From Caldicellulosiruptor diazotrophicus (GTDB lineage Bacteria > Bacillota > Thermoanaerobacteria > Caldicellulosiruptorales > Caldicellulosiruptoraceae): a DNA stretch of 64,000 nt. The stretch spans positions 2,006,001 through 2,070,000 of the forward strand of contig NZ_AP024480.1 of assembly GCF_017347585.1 (NCBI RefSeq), given 5' to 3'. A program made the position numbers and the translations under genes. The notes below the pieces were generated by a model. The model made no database searches. It had not been told where the DNA came from and saw only the letters and a program-made list of their open reading frames with translations. Each line of letters begins with the position of its first letter. Positions within the stretch are counted from its first letter, which is position 1. This document shows, piece by piece, positions 1 through 8,602 of the stretch.

Positions 1-515
1 GTTTTTAGAGCAAAGTTTGCCATAACACTACCCTGGAACGAGTCATTAAAACAAATCCTAAAAATATAAGCTTTTGTTTTTCCTGTACGTTCATCTACTG
101 TAACAAGGTCATCTGTTGCTGTAGAGGAAATTAAAGGTATTTTATAACGCTGCGCAGCAACAGAGGCTGATTTTGTTGCCCCTGACGTAACTGGTCCTAA
201 CATCGCAAAAACATTTTCTTTTGTAGCAAGTTTTGTAGCAACATTCAATGCTTCTGTTTTGTCTGATTTGTTGTCGTAAATCACGAGCTCAATTTTTTTG
301 CCCAAAACTCCACCCTTATTGTTTATTTCTTCAATTGCCATTTTAAGTCCTTCTAAATTCCTCTGGCCAAACTGTGCAACTGCGCCTGATAGTTCAAGAT
401 TTACACCAAGTCGTATTGTTTTTGTGTTCGAAGATTCTACACTGGTAAAAAGAGAAATTAATAAAATCAAGACCAGAACAATTCCAATCAGACTCTTCAC
501 ACTTAACCTTTTCAT
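1..515 (-). CDS. Branched-chain amino acid-type ABC transporter substrate-binding protein, N-terminal part
   Basis: Partial gene that runs off the left edge; 171 residues are visible from an ATG at 515-513. The N terminus is a signal peptide (basic MKRLSVK followed by about 16 hydrophobic residues) with no lipobox cysteine. The mature part starts with IRLGVNLELSGAVAQFGQ and continues with GLKMAIEEINNKGG and LGPVTSGATKSASVAAQ. These match periplasmic-binding-protein family 6 (LivK type), which delivers branched-chain amino acids or related ligands to a Liv-type permease. A GGAGG-like site lies about 12 bases upstream. Ligand specificity cannot be read from sequence, and the permease genes would lie outside the window. 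Confidence 0.85.
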   Translation of the reverse strand, partial: MKRLSVKSLIGIVLVLILLISLFTSVESSNTKTIRLGVNLELSGAVAQFGQRNLEGLKMAIEEINNKGGVLGKKIELVIYDNKSDKTEALNVATKLATKENVFAMLGPVTSGATKSASVAAQRYKIPLISSTATDDLVTVDERTGKTKAYIFRICFNDSFQGSVMANFALK

Positions 516-557
516 AATCCTACCATCCTCCCGTTAATATAATAATTTGATTTGAAT

Positions 558-605
558 ATTAAAAAAGGCAAAGGTAACCTCTTCTTGCGGCCCCTTTGCC
601 TTTTT
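558..605 (-). terminator. Intrinsic terminator of the nif operon
   Basis: The arms AAAAAGGCAAAGG and CCTTTGCCTTTTT form a 13-bp stem. On the minus strand it is followed by a U run, downstream of the last nif-operon gene (stop at 691) and upstream of the binding-protein gene. The first 23 bases recur with one mismatch at 12457-12479, in the terminator of the paralogous synthase gene. Confidence 0.85.
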
Positions 606-690
606 CCCAAGTCATACTGAAAATATTTTAGCATAATTTTTTATAGCTTTCAACATTTTAAATCTTGTATCTTATAAACAAATCTAAAAC

Positions 691-1683
691 TTATACAAAT
701 TGAAATTTTTCCAAAAACTCTTCAAGTTCATAATATGCTTCGAAATTAAGTTTCAATCTAATCTCTTCTTTTATTTGAATAAGATCAAAAATCAAAATTT
801 CAAATAAAGCTATGCCTGTTCTCTCACCCACACCCCTGATACAACAATTTACAGTTGATGCTCCAAACAGCCATGCACATACTGCGTTTGCCTGGGCTTT
901 ATAAAAATCATTGTGACCATGCCATTCAAGCTTTTGATGGGAAAGACCGCAATGCAGCCGCAAGACGTTTATAAGCCTTGGAACACCTCGGGGCAAACTT
1001 GCATACTCGTATGGAACACCCAATCCCAATGTGTCACAAAGTTTATAACGAATCTCTATCCCTGTGTTTTTTGTTTTACTTTCAATTAACAAAATAAAAG
1101 GTATCACAAAGTTTTGGATATCAGCCCTTGTAATATCCTCAAGGTGAATCCTTGGTTTTAAGTTCAAAGCCAGAGCTTCTTCAATTATATCTATATACTC
1201 TTTTGCAACATCAAACCTTGTCTTGCCAAACTTTTTGTAAATATGATAGTCTGATGCTGGCATCAAAATCCCAACCTCATCAAGCCCCAACTCTTTAGCA
1301 ATCTTTAGTTCTTCTTTTTTTGCTCTCACCCACCCCACCACCCGTGGAAATTTGAACCCTTTCTTTAAACACTTTTCAACACATCGTCTGTGATAGTTTG
1401 TATAAAGGAAAAATTCTGAGTATTCTATTGTCCCGGTTTCGTTATCTATATAATGGAAGTATTCAAAAATCCTTTCCACGTTATCTTCTCCTATATACGA
1501 AATTGCTTGCTGACCTTCTCTGAATGTGCTATCTGAAATGCAAAGAGTTTCTGGAATATCTAAAAGAACAGGTGTATCTTCAAAAGGTATCTTTGGTATT
1601 GAGGTGTACGGAAATATATCTTTAAAATAATTTGGTGCGTTTCTTGATAGAACTTCATATTCCTCATTTTCAATTTTTATCAT
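691..1683 (-). CDS. Homocitrate synthase / Re-citrate synthase-family protein (NifV-like), short form
   Basis: HMGL-like TIM-barrel acyltransferase, 330 residues. It carries DSTFREGQQ (metal and substrate loop), HLEDITRADI, CDTLGLGVP and EWHGHNDFYKA (metal-binding His pair). It aligns along its whole length with the 465-residue protein encoded at 14058-12661 but lacks roughly 120 C-terminal residues of that protein. As last gene of the nif operon it most plausibly makes the homocitrate organic ligand of the iron-molybdenum cofactor, the role of NifV. This is inference from context; citrate synthesis is the alternative. The ATG at 1683 is preferred over one nine bases upstream because AGAGGAG sits nine bases before it. 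It follows modB by 29 bases. Confidence 0.75.
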   Translation of the reverse strand: MIKIENEEYEVLSRNAPNYFKDIFPYTSIPKIPFEDTPVLLDIPETLCISDSTFREGQQAISYIGEDNVERIFEYFHYIDNETGTIEYSEFFLYTNYHRRCVEKCLKKGFKFPRVVGWVRAKKEELKIAKELGLDEVGILMPASDYHIYKKFGKTRFDVAKEYIDIIEEALALNLKPRIHLEDITRADIQNFVIPFILLIESKTKNTGIEIRYKLCDTLGLGVPYEYASLPRGVPRLINVLRLHCGLSHQKLEWHGHNDFYKAQANAVCAWLFGASTVNCCIRGVGERTGIALFEILIFDLIQIKEEIRLKLNFEAYYELEEFLEKFQFV

Positions 1684-1712
1684 ACTCCCCATCTCCTCTT
1701 ACTTTTTGAACT

Positions 1713-2501
1713 TTAATAATCAACATTGTTCAAAAGTTTTTTGGTAATATAAAGTAGAAGGTATGAGATGGCTATCATAATAAAACTTACACAGTAAACT
1801 TCATCCTGATTTTGAGCGTAAAGCTTATAAATATAAAGAGAAACTGTTTGAGTTTTGCCGTAAACATTCCCCGCAAAAACAACTGTTGCCCCAAACTCAC
1901 CAAGGGCTCGTGAGAAGGTCCCAAGTATCCCTATCACAATCCCTTTCTTGCAAACAGGCAAATACACTTTAAACAAAAGCCCCAATTCATCCAATCCTAA
2001 GATATATCCTTCTTCTTTGAGCTGTTTGTCTACTGCTAAAAATGAAGTATATGAAACTTTTAAATAATATCCCATCGAAACAAATAGCTGGGCAAGTACA
2101 ACCGCAGATGTAGTAAATGGAATCTCAAAACCAATTTTGCTCAAATACCTGCCTAAAAAACCCATTCTTCCATAAAGTAAAAGAAGCAAAACACCTGTTA
2201 TGATTGGCGGTAGAACATTTGGCAAATCAATTAAAATCTCCAGAAACTCATTTTTCTTTTTCAAAGATGAAAGCAAATAGGCAAACGGTGTGCACAGCAA
2301 AAATGCTAAAATAGAGCAAATTGCAGCAGTAAAAAATGAAAGACCAAATGCAGTTATGGTCTCTTCTTTTGTTAAAGCATTTATTAATGTAGTATATGGC
2401 ACAACAAGGATTAGGTTTATAAAAGGCAAGAGTAAAAACAGCAAAAACGGTACTGATAAAAAGAATATCTTTTTCATATCAAGCTCACACACTTTTTGCA
2501 T
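1713..2501 (-). CDS. modB: Molybdate ABC transporter permease ModB
   Basis: Integral membrane permease of about 262 residues with five to six hydrophobic segments and the cytoplasmic EAA loop (EEGYILGLDELGLLFKVYLP) that docks to the ATPase, followed by SRALGEFGATVVFAGN, typical of ModB/CysT permeases. It imports molybdate for nitrogenase cofactor assembly together with ModA, whose gene lies just upstream. An internal ATG nine codons in (2477) begins the more typical MKKIFFLSVPFLLF and may be the true start; neither start has a strong ribosome-binding site. No ModC ATPase gene follows; the next gene is the NifV-like synthase, so the ATPase must be supplied from elsewhere. Confidence 0.88.
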   Translation of the reverse strand: MQKVCELDMKKIFFLSVPFLLFLLLPFINLILVVPYTTLINALTKEETITAFGLSFFTAAICSILAFLLCTPFAYLLSSLKKKNEFLEILIDLPNVLPPIITGVLLLLLYGRMGFLGRYLSKIGFEIPFTTSAVVLAQLFVSMGYYLKVSYTSFLAVDKQLKEEGYILGLDELGLLFKVYLPVCKKGIVIGILGTFSRALGEFGATVVFAGNVYGKTQTVSLYIYKLYAQNQDEVYCVSFIMIAISYLLLYITKKLLNNVDY

Positions 2502-2518
2502 TATTTAAAAAAGACCAA

Positions 2519-3304
2519 TCATTCATACCCCTTTTCTCTTAAGAGCTTTGCAATGGTTTTGCTCTTAATAAAAGATATAAAATCTTTTGCAAACTTTGGA
2601 TTTTTAGCTTTCTCAACAGCTGCAACATAGTGTATTGTAGCTACATTATATTTTTCTGGAATGTCTATTATCTTGAGCTTTGTAAGCTTTGCATCAGGAA
2701 AATAAACAATCCCAGCGTCAGCTTCATCAACCTTTACTTTTTGAATTACATCAGTGAGCTCAAACTCCTGCGAAATAATGTTGGCTATTATACCGCTGTA
2801 AAGACTCTTGTTATCATTTTTTATCTTGTCAATTAGCATCTTTGTATACATGCCAATGGGAGACACAGGATCAGCTATGCAAAGCCTTGCCCCCTTTTTT
2901 GAAATATCCTCAAACTTTTTTATACTTGGGGAACTTGATATAACACAGAGTTTTGTTTTAGCAAAAATTTCGTATTTATCTATATATTTGGCCTTTTTTA
3001 GACTATCAATATACCTTCTGTCTGCAGAAAAAAATACATCACACCTTGCTCCATTTTTCAGCTGTGTAACAAGCACATGAGTCCCCGCCACATTTAGAAC
3101 AACTTTACATGATTTTTGTTTTTCGAATTGCTTAGAAATGTCTTTTACAATGCTTTCCAACGTATGAGGTACAAAAACAATCAAACTTTCTTTTGTGTTT
3201 TTATCTTTACTAAAAGATACATTAGAAACTGTTGATAGGAGAAAAGATGCTATTATAAAAAAATAGACACATCGCATCTTAAAAATAAAAAGTTTCTTAA
3301 TCAT
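2519..3304 (-). CDS. modA: Molybdate ABC transporter substrate-binding protein ModA
   Basis: 261-residue extracytoplasmic solute-binding protein with an N-terminal hydrophobic signal segment (residues 5-25) but no lipobox cysteine. The mature part has the ModA features LIVFVPHTLESIVKDI, NVAGTHVLVTQLKNGARCDVF, DPVSPIGMYTKML and KVDEADAGIVYFPDA. It captures molybdate (possibly also tungstate) outside the membrane. It lies within the nif operon, 46 bases after the NifX-like gene and 17 bases before modB, which ties molybdenum uptake to nitrogenase expression. AAAGGAAG lies about nine bases before the ATG. Choice of molybdate over tungstate is inferred from the nif context. Confidence 0.88.
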   Translation of the reverse strand: MIKKLFIFKMRCVYFFIIASFLLSTVSNVSFSKDKNTKESLIVFVPHTLESIVKDISKQFEKQKSCKVVLNVAGTHVLVTQLKNGARCDVFFSADRRYIDSLKKAKYIDKYEIFAKTKLCVISSSPSIKKFEDISKKGARLCIADPVSPIGMYTKMLIDKIKNDNKSLYSGIIANIISQEFELTDVIQKVKVDEADAGIVYFPDAKLTKLKIIDIPEKYNVATIHYVAAVEKAKNPKFAKDFISFIKSKTIAKLLREKGYE

Positions 3305-3350
3305 TTCCTACATCTTCCTTTCATCTTGCAAAATGCATGACCAGCTTACT

Positions 3351-3677
3351 TTACATAAAAATCTCTACAATCTCTTTTAAGGCATCTTTTATAAATCCTT
3401 GTCTTTCCAAGACAATTTTGTCTGAAAGTTTTTCCAAGGCACAAAGCCCGACTCTATTTGCTACAATTACATCACAGTCTTTTAGCATAACCACTCTCTT
3501 TTCTATCCTCTGTTCATTAGAACAATCTTCTTCTTTGTCTTTAAATTCTCTAACACATATAAGTTCACAGCTTCCATCGCTGAAAAGGTCAACTATTAGA
3601 AAATTTTCGCTATTTCCAAAATGCCTATTTACAAGTCTTCCATCACTTGTTGCAATTGCCACTCTCTTTTTCTTCAT
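3351..3677 (-). CDS. NifX/NafY-type iron-molybdenum cofactor-binding protein
   Basis: 108-residue single-domain protein of the dinitrogenase FeMo-cofactor family (the fold of NifX, NafY and the C terminus of many NifB proteins). Recognisable parts are RVAIATSDGRLVNRHFGNS and the later CDVIVANRVG. Members bind NifB-co, VK-cluster or FeMo-co and carry it between NifB, the NifE scaffold and the apo-dinitrogenase. It directly follows nifB (21-base gap), so here NifB is a radical-SAM-only protein and this gene supplies the domain that is fused in longer NifB versions. Whether it acts as NifX or as a NifB partner is not decidable from sequence. Confidence 0.85.
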   Translation of the reverse strand: MKKKRVAIATSDGRLVNRHFGNSENFLIVDLFSDGSCELICVREFKDKEEDCSNEQRIEKRVVMLKDCDVIVANRVGLCALEKLSDKIVLERQGFIKDALKEIVEIFM

Positions 3678-3698
3678 CTTTTTACCACCACCACTTTT

Positions 3699-4499
3699 TC
3701 ACACAAGCAATCCAGCTTCATCCGACCTGCACTGTCTGCAATGGGTCACAAGCTGAATTATTTTACTACACTTTTCTCTTGCTTGAGCAAGAACACTACA
3801 AGATGGTTTTTCAATATCAGAAAATTTTGCATAGGGCATGAGCGGCATTATATTCATCACCTTAGCACCAAGTTCTTTGACTCTTGCAGCGATCTTCTCA
3901 ATGTGATGGCTATTTATTCCAGGTATCAAAACTGTATTTACCTTCACCACAAGTCCAAACTCGGATGCTCTGTGGATACCATATTGCTGTTTATGGACAA
4001 TGAGTTCTGCTGCCTCTTTGCCAAAATATATAAGTTCATTGTACATGGCAAATTCATAAATGTTCTGAGCAATATTGCTATCTACTGCGTTGACTGTGAC
4101 CGTCACATATTTGACATTGTAATTTAAAAGCACTTCCACCAAATCTTCTAATAAAAGTCCATTTGTGCTTATACAAAACTCTGCCTGTTCGTCATAATTT
4201 CTTATAAGCTCAAAAGTTTCAAACGTTTCTTGATTAAAGAGAGGATCGCCCGGTCCAGAAATTCCTACTATCTTTATAGTTTGGTCTTTGCTTGTGATAT
4301 CCTTGTACCTTAAAAGCGCCTCTTGAGGAGTTAATACTTTTGAGCATGCGCCAGGGTGGTGATCGTTTAGGCATGATATGTTCCTGTCACAGTAATTACA
4401 TTTTATATTGCAAGACTTTGCAACAGGAAGATGTATTCTGCCAATTTTATATATAACATCTTTGTTGAAACACGGATGACCCAAAAGTCTGCTTTCCAT
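3699..4499 (-). CDS. nifB: Nitrogenase cofactor biosynthesis radical SAM protein NifB
   Basis: 266-residue radical SAM enzyme that makes NifB-co, the carbide-containing 8Fe core of the nitrogenase cofactor. The SAM-cluster motif is CNIKCNYC at residues 30-37, followed by GISGPGDPL (SAM-binding GGE-like strand) and a C-terminal HCRQC motif that supplies extra cluster ligands. It is the short NifB form without a fused NifX domain. The start codon is two bases after the nifE stop, and its ribosome-binding site GGAGGT lies in the last nifE codons, so the two are translationally coupled. Confidence 0.95.
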   Translation of the reverse strand: MESRLLGHPCFNKDVIYKIGRIHLPVAKSCNIKCNYCDRNISCLNDHHPGACSKVLTPQEALLRYKDITSKDQTIKIVGISGPGDPLFNQETFETFELIRNYDEQAEFCISTNGLLLEDLVEVLLNYNVKYVTVTVNAVDSNIAQNIYEFAMYNELIYFGKEAAELIVHKQQYGIHRASEFGLVVKVNTVLIPGINSHHIEKIAARVKELGAKVMNIMPLMPYAKFSDIEKPSCSVLAQAREKCSKIIQLVTHCRQCRSDEAGLLV

Positions 4500-4500
4500 C

Positions 4501-5835
4501 TCAAATCAACCTCCATACAGGTGCATGTATTTCTTTGGATAAATCCTCACACATGTTTAAAAAACCTTCAAAACACGCATAGGGTTTTGTCTCCTGAGGA
4601 AGAACCAAAAAGGGTATTCCAAACTTGTGTGCAAGATACCATTCTCTTGTTCCACCAATAAATACATCAGGCTTTATCCTCAAAAGAATTTCCTCTATTT
4701 CTGCACAGTTAAAATCATCAATAAAAAGTGCAGAAGGAAGCTCAAACCGTGCAGCCTCATAATCAATATTGCATCCAAACTGACTGCCGCATACACAAAT
4801 TTCAAGTCCTGCTTCTTTAAATGCACCAGCCATAAAGCCTATCCTTGAACCTCCAAGAAGAATAACCGCTTTTTTGCTAAAAATCTTCTTTTTATACTTC
4901 TCAAGCCTATCTTTTATTTTTTCATACTCTTCCGAAATGACCATCTCAACTTTATGTTCAATACCAAAAAATTTCGAAATTTTTTTAAGAGAATTTATAG
5001 TATTGCTAAGTCCATAGAATGAGACATCTACAAAAGGAATAGAGTATTTTTCTCTCATAAACTGAGCAAGTAAAAGTCCAGAGCTTTTACAAACAAGCAA
5101 GTTAAGCGCAGCAGTTACGCTTTCTTGCATAAGGTCTGCATCACAATCACCTGTATAGCTACATATAACCTTTATTCCTATCTTTTCTAACAGTTTTTTT
5201 ATAACCAACGTCTCTCCTGCTACATTGTACTCCCCAATTATGTTTACAGAAAATGGCTTTGTACTTTCTTTTCTGCAATACCCTGAAAGATAGCTTATAA
5301 TAGCCCTCTGCGCTATGTGGTGCCCGTCTGATTGAGAAAACCCTCCAAACCCAGGAACCTCAACAGGGATAACAGGTTTTTGTACTTTTTCTTTTACTCT
5401 TTCTACAACCCACTTTATGTCTTCTCCAATTTGAGAAGATGTGCATGTAGAATATACAAATATCAAACTGTGTTCAGGAAAGATTTTTGCTGCTTCTTCA
5501 ATACACCTTTCAAGCTTTTCATGCGCACCAAAGATAACATCCTTTTCATTCATATCAGTTGAAAGTATTAAATAATTCTTTTTCCTTACATTCTGACCAT
5601 AATATGCACAGTCAACAGGTGCGTGCACAATGTGAGTTGAATTTCTTACAGGGGCAAGGACCCAGCGCGCTCCATAATAGGTACAAGCGCGCTGGGACAT
5701 CACACCTGGAATTGTTGGTCTTGAACACTGAGGTATTCCGCTTTGTTTGATGTGTCCCTGTCTTTGATCTAAAAAAGCTTTTATAACCATTTCAATACAC
5801 CACTTTTCATCTTGTTTACTGGTGAAGTTTATCAT
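4501..5835 (-). CDS. nifE: Nitrogenase cofactor scaffold protein NifE
   Basis: 444-residue NifD-like protein that normally pairs with NifN to mature NifB-co into FeMo-co. NifE character: Cys37, Cys51, Cys76 and Cys131 in the expected order (QCSR, RACTYYGA, VDCAYYG, STCTSSQIGED), TDMNEKDVIFGAHEKL and NIIGEYNVAGE. With the ATG at 5835 the first cysteine falls at position 37, as in the Azotobacter protein, which supports this start although the ribosome-binding site is weak. It overlaps the 3' end of nifK by 20 bases. No nifN follows; nifB is next. It may act as a homo-oligomer or with NifK-type partners; that is inference. Confidence 0.9.
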   Translation of the reverse strand: MINFTSKQDEKWCIEMVIKAFLDQRQGHIKQSGIPQCSRPTIPGVMSQRACTYYGARWVLAPVRNSTHIVHAPVDCAYYGQNVRKKNYLILSTDMNEKDVIFGAHEKLERCIEEAAKIFPEHSLIFVYSTCTSSQIGEDIKWVVERVKEKVQKPVIPVEVPGFGGFSQSDGHHIAQRAIISYLSGYCRKESTKPFSVNIIGEYNVAGETLVIKKLLEKIGIKVICSYTGDCDADLMQESVTAALNLLVCKSSGLLLAQFMREKYSIPFVDVSFYGLSNTINSLKKISKFFGIEHKVEMVISEEYEKIKDRLEKYKKKIFSKKAVILLGGSRIGFMAGAFKEAGLEICVCGSQFGCNIDYEAARFELPSALFIDDFNCAEIEEILLRIKPDVFIGGTREWYLAHKFGIPFLVLPQETKPYACFEGFLNMCEDLSKEIHAPVWRLI

Positions 5836-7195
5836 GCGGATAAGAATAATCCAAGATTGTATTTACAATCAAATCCAAAAGCCAGATACTCCCTTTATAC
5901 CCTGTTATTCCGTATCTGAAATATCCAACCCTGTCGTATACAGGGAAGCCTATTCTCACAACAGGGCATTTTACTGATTTTGCAACTTCAACTGCTTTTG
6001 AGTTGCCAAGTATGACCTCAACCCCTGCTTCTTTTGCTAAGTATTCAAATTCATAAAGGTCGCTGTCTACAAGAATTTCACCTTCAATGTTATACTCATC
6101 AAAGATTTTCTTTATCTCATCGGCAAAGGTAGAAGAAGGCGTTGCTGTCTCCACCACCTTTACATCCATCCCAAGTTCACACAAAAACCTGGTAACAGCT
6201 ATTACAATGTCAGGGTCACCAAACACAGCTGCCCTTCTCAGCATTGTATACTGGCAAGTATCTGCCATAGCATCTAAAAGAAGACCTCTTTCAACTTTGA
6301 CTTCCTCTGGAATTTCGATTCCGCAGACTAAAGCAACATTTTTGACAAACTTATCTGTATTTTCTACTCCAACCGGGAACGGACCAAGAATACTTTTTAC
6401 ACCAAACTCACTTTCCAAATAACTTGCACCAGACCCACCTGCATGAGGACAAAGAGCTAAGATGGCTTTTCCGTTTGCACAGTCTTCAAGTTCCTGCCAT
6501 GGTGTGCCACCTTCTGGATAGAGCGGTTTTGGAGGCATCAGTGGTGAGTTTAAAGTTTTTGAAATATCAAATAAAACTGAATATTCTATGCCCATTAAAT
6601 TTAGAAGATGTTTTACCTCTTCGATGTCACCGGGATTAATCATTCCTGGAATAATATATAGTTTTTGGTTTGGTTCTTTTGATTTTGCAAAGTACTTAAT
6701 ATACGAAATTGTTGCTGTGTCATAGCCTTTTACATGTGTTCCTGCGTAGCTTGGTGTATGAATTGGCACAACAAACACGCTTTGTGCAACCTCATCACCC
6801 AGTTCTTCTCTCACCTTTTTATATGCCTCTTTTATAAAAGCTTCTATATCGTCTCCTATGGTTTCGCTTGAACATGTTGTAACAACACCTATCACCTTTG
6901 GCGCATATCTAAAAATAAGATTTCTTATTCCTTCTATAAGATTTCTCCTTCCGCCAAACACAGCCGCATCTTCGTGGAAAGATGTCACTGCAATGTTCAC
7001 AGGTTCTTTGAAGTGTCTATTGAACTGGTATCGAACATAAGTGCAGCATCCTTGAGAACCTTGAACAAGTGGCACTGCCTTGTCAATACCAAGCGTTGCA
7101 TACATTGCACCAATTGGTTGACACATCTTTGGAGGATTTATGGTAACATGCCTGTTTGCTTTCGAAATTAGCGTATTCTCAAGTTTTGTTGCCAT
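5816..7195 (-). CDS. nifK: Nitrogenase molybdenum-iron protein beta subunit NifK
   Basis: 459-residue beta subunit of dinitrogenase, which houses half of the P-cluster. Its P-cluster cysteines are visible at about residues 25 (KMCQPIGA), 50 (GSQGCCTY) and 108 (TTCSSETIGDD). It is shorter than proteobacterial NifK (about 520) because it lacks the N-terminal extension, as in clostridial and archaeal forms. The ATG at 7195 is chosen because AGGAGGTG lies nine bases upstream; a GTG at 7207 falls inside that site. It overlaps nifD by 28 bases and nifE by 20, so the three are cotranscribed. Confidence 0.96.
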   Translation of the reverse strand: MATKLENTLISKANRHVTINPPKMCQPIGAMYATLGIDKAVPLVQGSQGCCTYVRYQFNRHFKEPVNIAVTSFHEDAAVFGGRRNLIEGIRNLIFRYAPKVIGVVTTCSSETIGDDIEAFIKEAYKKVREELGDEVAQSVFVVPIHTPSYAGTHVKGYDTATISYIKYFAKSKEPNQKLYIIPGMINPGDIEEVKHLLNLMGIEYSVLFDISKTLNSPLMPPKPLYPEGGTPWQELEDCANGKAILALCPHAGGSGASYLESEFGVKSILGPFPVGVENTDKFVKNVALVCGIEIPEEVKVERGLLLDAMADTCQYTMLRRAAVFGDPDIVIAVTRFLCELGMDVKVVETATPSSTFADEIKKIFDEYNIEGEILVDSDLYEFEYLAKEAGVEVILGNSKAVEVAKSVKCPVVRIGFPVYDRVGYFRYGITGYKGSIWLLDLIVNTILDYSYPHDKLHQ

Positions 7196-8562
7196 TGTGA
7201 TGCCCACCTCCTGTCAATAAATTTCCAAACTGGAGCATATAGCGACTTGTAAAGGTCTCTTGCAAAATTGACCAGTCCTTCAAAAGCTACATATGGCCCA
7301 TTTTCGTAAGAATGTGAGTTCAAAGATGGAACACCAATCTTGTGTGCAAGGTATTTCTCTTTCAATCCTGTGAGGAATATATCGGGTTTGTACTTTTCTA
7401 TAACCTCTTCAAGTTCAAGCTCGTTAGGATTGTCGATCACCAAAACTCCATCGTCTGCTCTTGCGTTTATCTTTTCGTAGTCATCCTCATGCCCAAATGT
7501 TGTAGCACATGCAACAACTTCTATTCCAAGGTCACGCATTAGCGGTATCCAGTGCCAGACTCTCGGTGCTCCAACGTAAATCATTGCACGCTTGCCACGA
7601 AGCTTTTCTCTGTAAAACTCAAGCCTTGGCATAATACTTTCGAGCTCTTCTTCAATCACTTCTTCCACCTTTTTCTCAATTCCAAAAAACTTTCCTATTT
7701 CCCTAAGAGAATTAATTGTTTCGGTAATTCCAAAAAGTGTTACCCTGATAAATGGCGTGCCGTACTTTTCTTTCATAAGCCTTGCAATATATGTTGCTGA
7801 CCTCTGGCAGTGGACAATGTTGAGCTTTGCATAGTGCATCTTGCACAGATTATCATAAGAAGCGTTTCCAGTAAATGCTGTTATAATCCTCAAGCCAATC
7901 TTTGTGAATAGCTTCTCAAGCACCCAATAATCTCCATCAATGTTGTACTCGCCTATAATATTAACGTCATACGGTGTTGGGTCTTCAAGTTCTTTTGTCC
8001 CAACAATCTTTTCAAAGATTGTGTGATTTGCGATATGATGACCTTTAGACTGAGAAACACCGCAAAAACCCGGTGAATTGAATGCAATGACTGGTTTTCC
8101 TATTGCTTTTGAAGCTTTTTTAGCAACAGCTTCTAAATCATCACCAATTAGGGCAGTTGGACATGTTGCATATATAAATACCGCTTTGGCTTCAGGAAAC
8201 TGCTGGTTTGCTTCAATTATTGCATTGTAAAGTTTCTTTTCTCCACCGAAAACTATGTCTTTTTCTTGCATGTCAGTTGAAAAGCAATACTTTCTATGAA
8301 ATTCACTATCGGATAGGTGTCTTCGTGAAGACCACGTATAATATGCACAGCCAATTGGCCCATGGACTATCTGAATCACATCTTTAACAGGTCCTCCAAC
8401 AACACCTCTTGCTCCTGCAAATGCACAACCACGCTCTGTCATGTCACCTGGAATGGTTCTTATATTGCACAAAGGTACAACAGGATTATTTTTGTCAGTT
8501 ATATATGTGTGTTTTCCTCTTTCTTCTATGCACTTGTCACAGTCTAAAGTCACAAATGGCAT
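7168..8562 (-). CDS. nifD: Nitrogenase molybdenum-iron protein alpha subunit NifD
   Basis: 464-residue catalytic subunit of dinitrogenase. P-cluster cysteines are at about 46 (ERGCAFAGAR), 72 (GPIGCAYY) and 134 (YATCPTALIGDD). The cofactor-binding residues are Cys252 (IVHCQRSATYI) and His417 (LNSHSYENGPY), and the substrate-site pair Gln171/His175 lies in GVSQSKGHHIAN. All residues expected of a functional Mo-nitrogenase alpha chain are therefore present. The ATG at 8562 has GGGAGG nine bases upstream, preferred over a TTG at 8571. The C terminus ends in a basic tail (RRWASQWQQNLRIR). It follows nifI2 in the nifH-I1-I2-D-K order seen in anaerobic bacteria and archaea. Confidence 0.96.
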   Translation of the reverse strand: MPFVTLDCDKCIEERGKHTYITDKNNPVVPLCNIRTIPGDMTERGCAFAGARGVVGGPVKDVIQIVHGPIGCAYYTWSSRRHLSDSEFHRKYCFSTDMQEKDIVFGGEKKLYNAIIEANQQFPEAKAVFIYATCPTALIGDDLEAVAKKASKAIGKPVIAFNSPGFCGVSQSKGHHIANHTIFEKIVGTKELEDPTPYDVNIIGEYNIDGDYWVLEKLFTKIGLRIITAFTGNASYDNLCKMHYAKLNIVHCQRSATYIARLMKEKYGTPFIRVTLFGITETINSLREIGKFFGIEKKVEEVIEEELESIMPRLEFYREKLRGKRAMIYVGAPRVWHWIPLMRDLGIEVVACATTFGHEDDYEKINARADDGVLVIDNPNELELEEVIEKYKPDIFLTGLKEKYLAHKIGVPSLNSHSYENGPYVAFEGLVNFARDLYKSLYAPVWKFIDRRWASQWQQNLRIR

Positions 8563-8602
8563 AACTGTCAACCTCCCTTTTTTTAAAGATAGGATTGATT
8601 TT

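Noticed and set aside
3305-3350. Molybdenum-cofactor riboswitch before modA
   Set aside because: The gap is only 46 bases and modA lies inside an operon.
3336-4127. Plus-strand ORFs opposite nifX-like and nifB genes
   Set aside because: They lack ribosome-binding sites and family features; they are antisense shadows of well-recognised minus-strand genes.
4501-5835. Reading this gene as NifN
   Set aside because: Cysteine spacing (37, 51, 76, 131), GEYNVAGE and the NifD-like central region fit NifE; NifN lacks several of these ligands.
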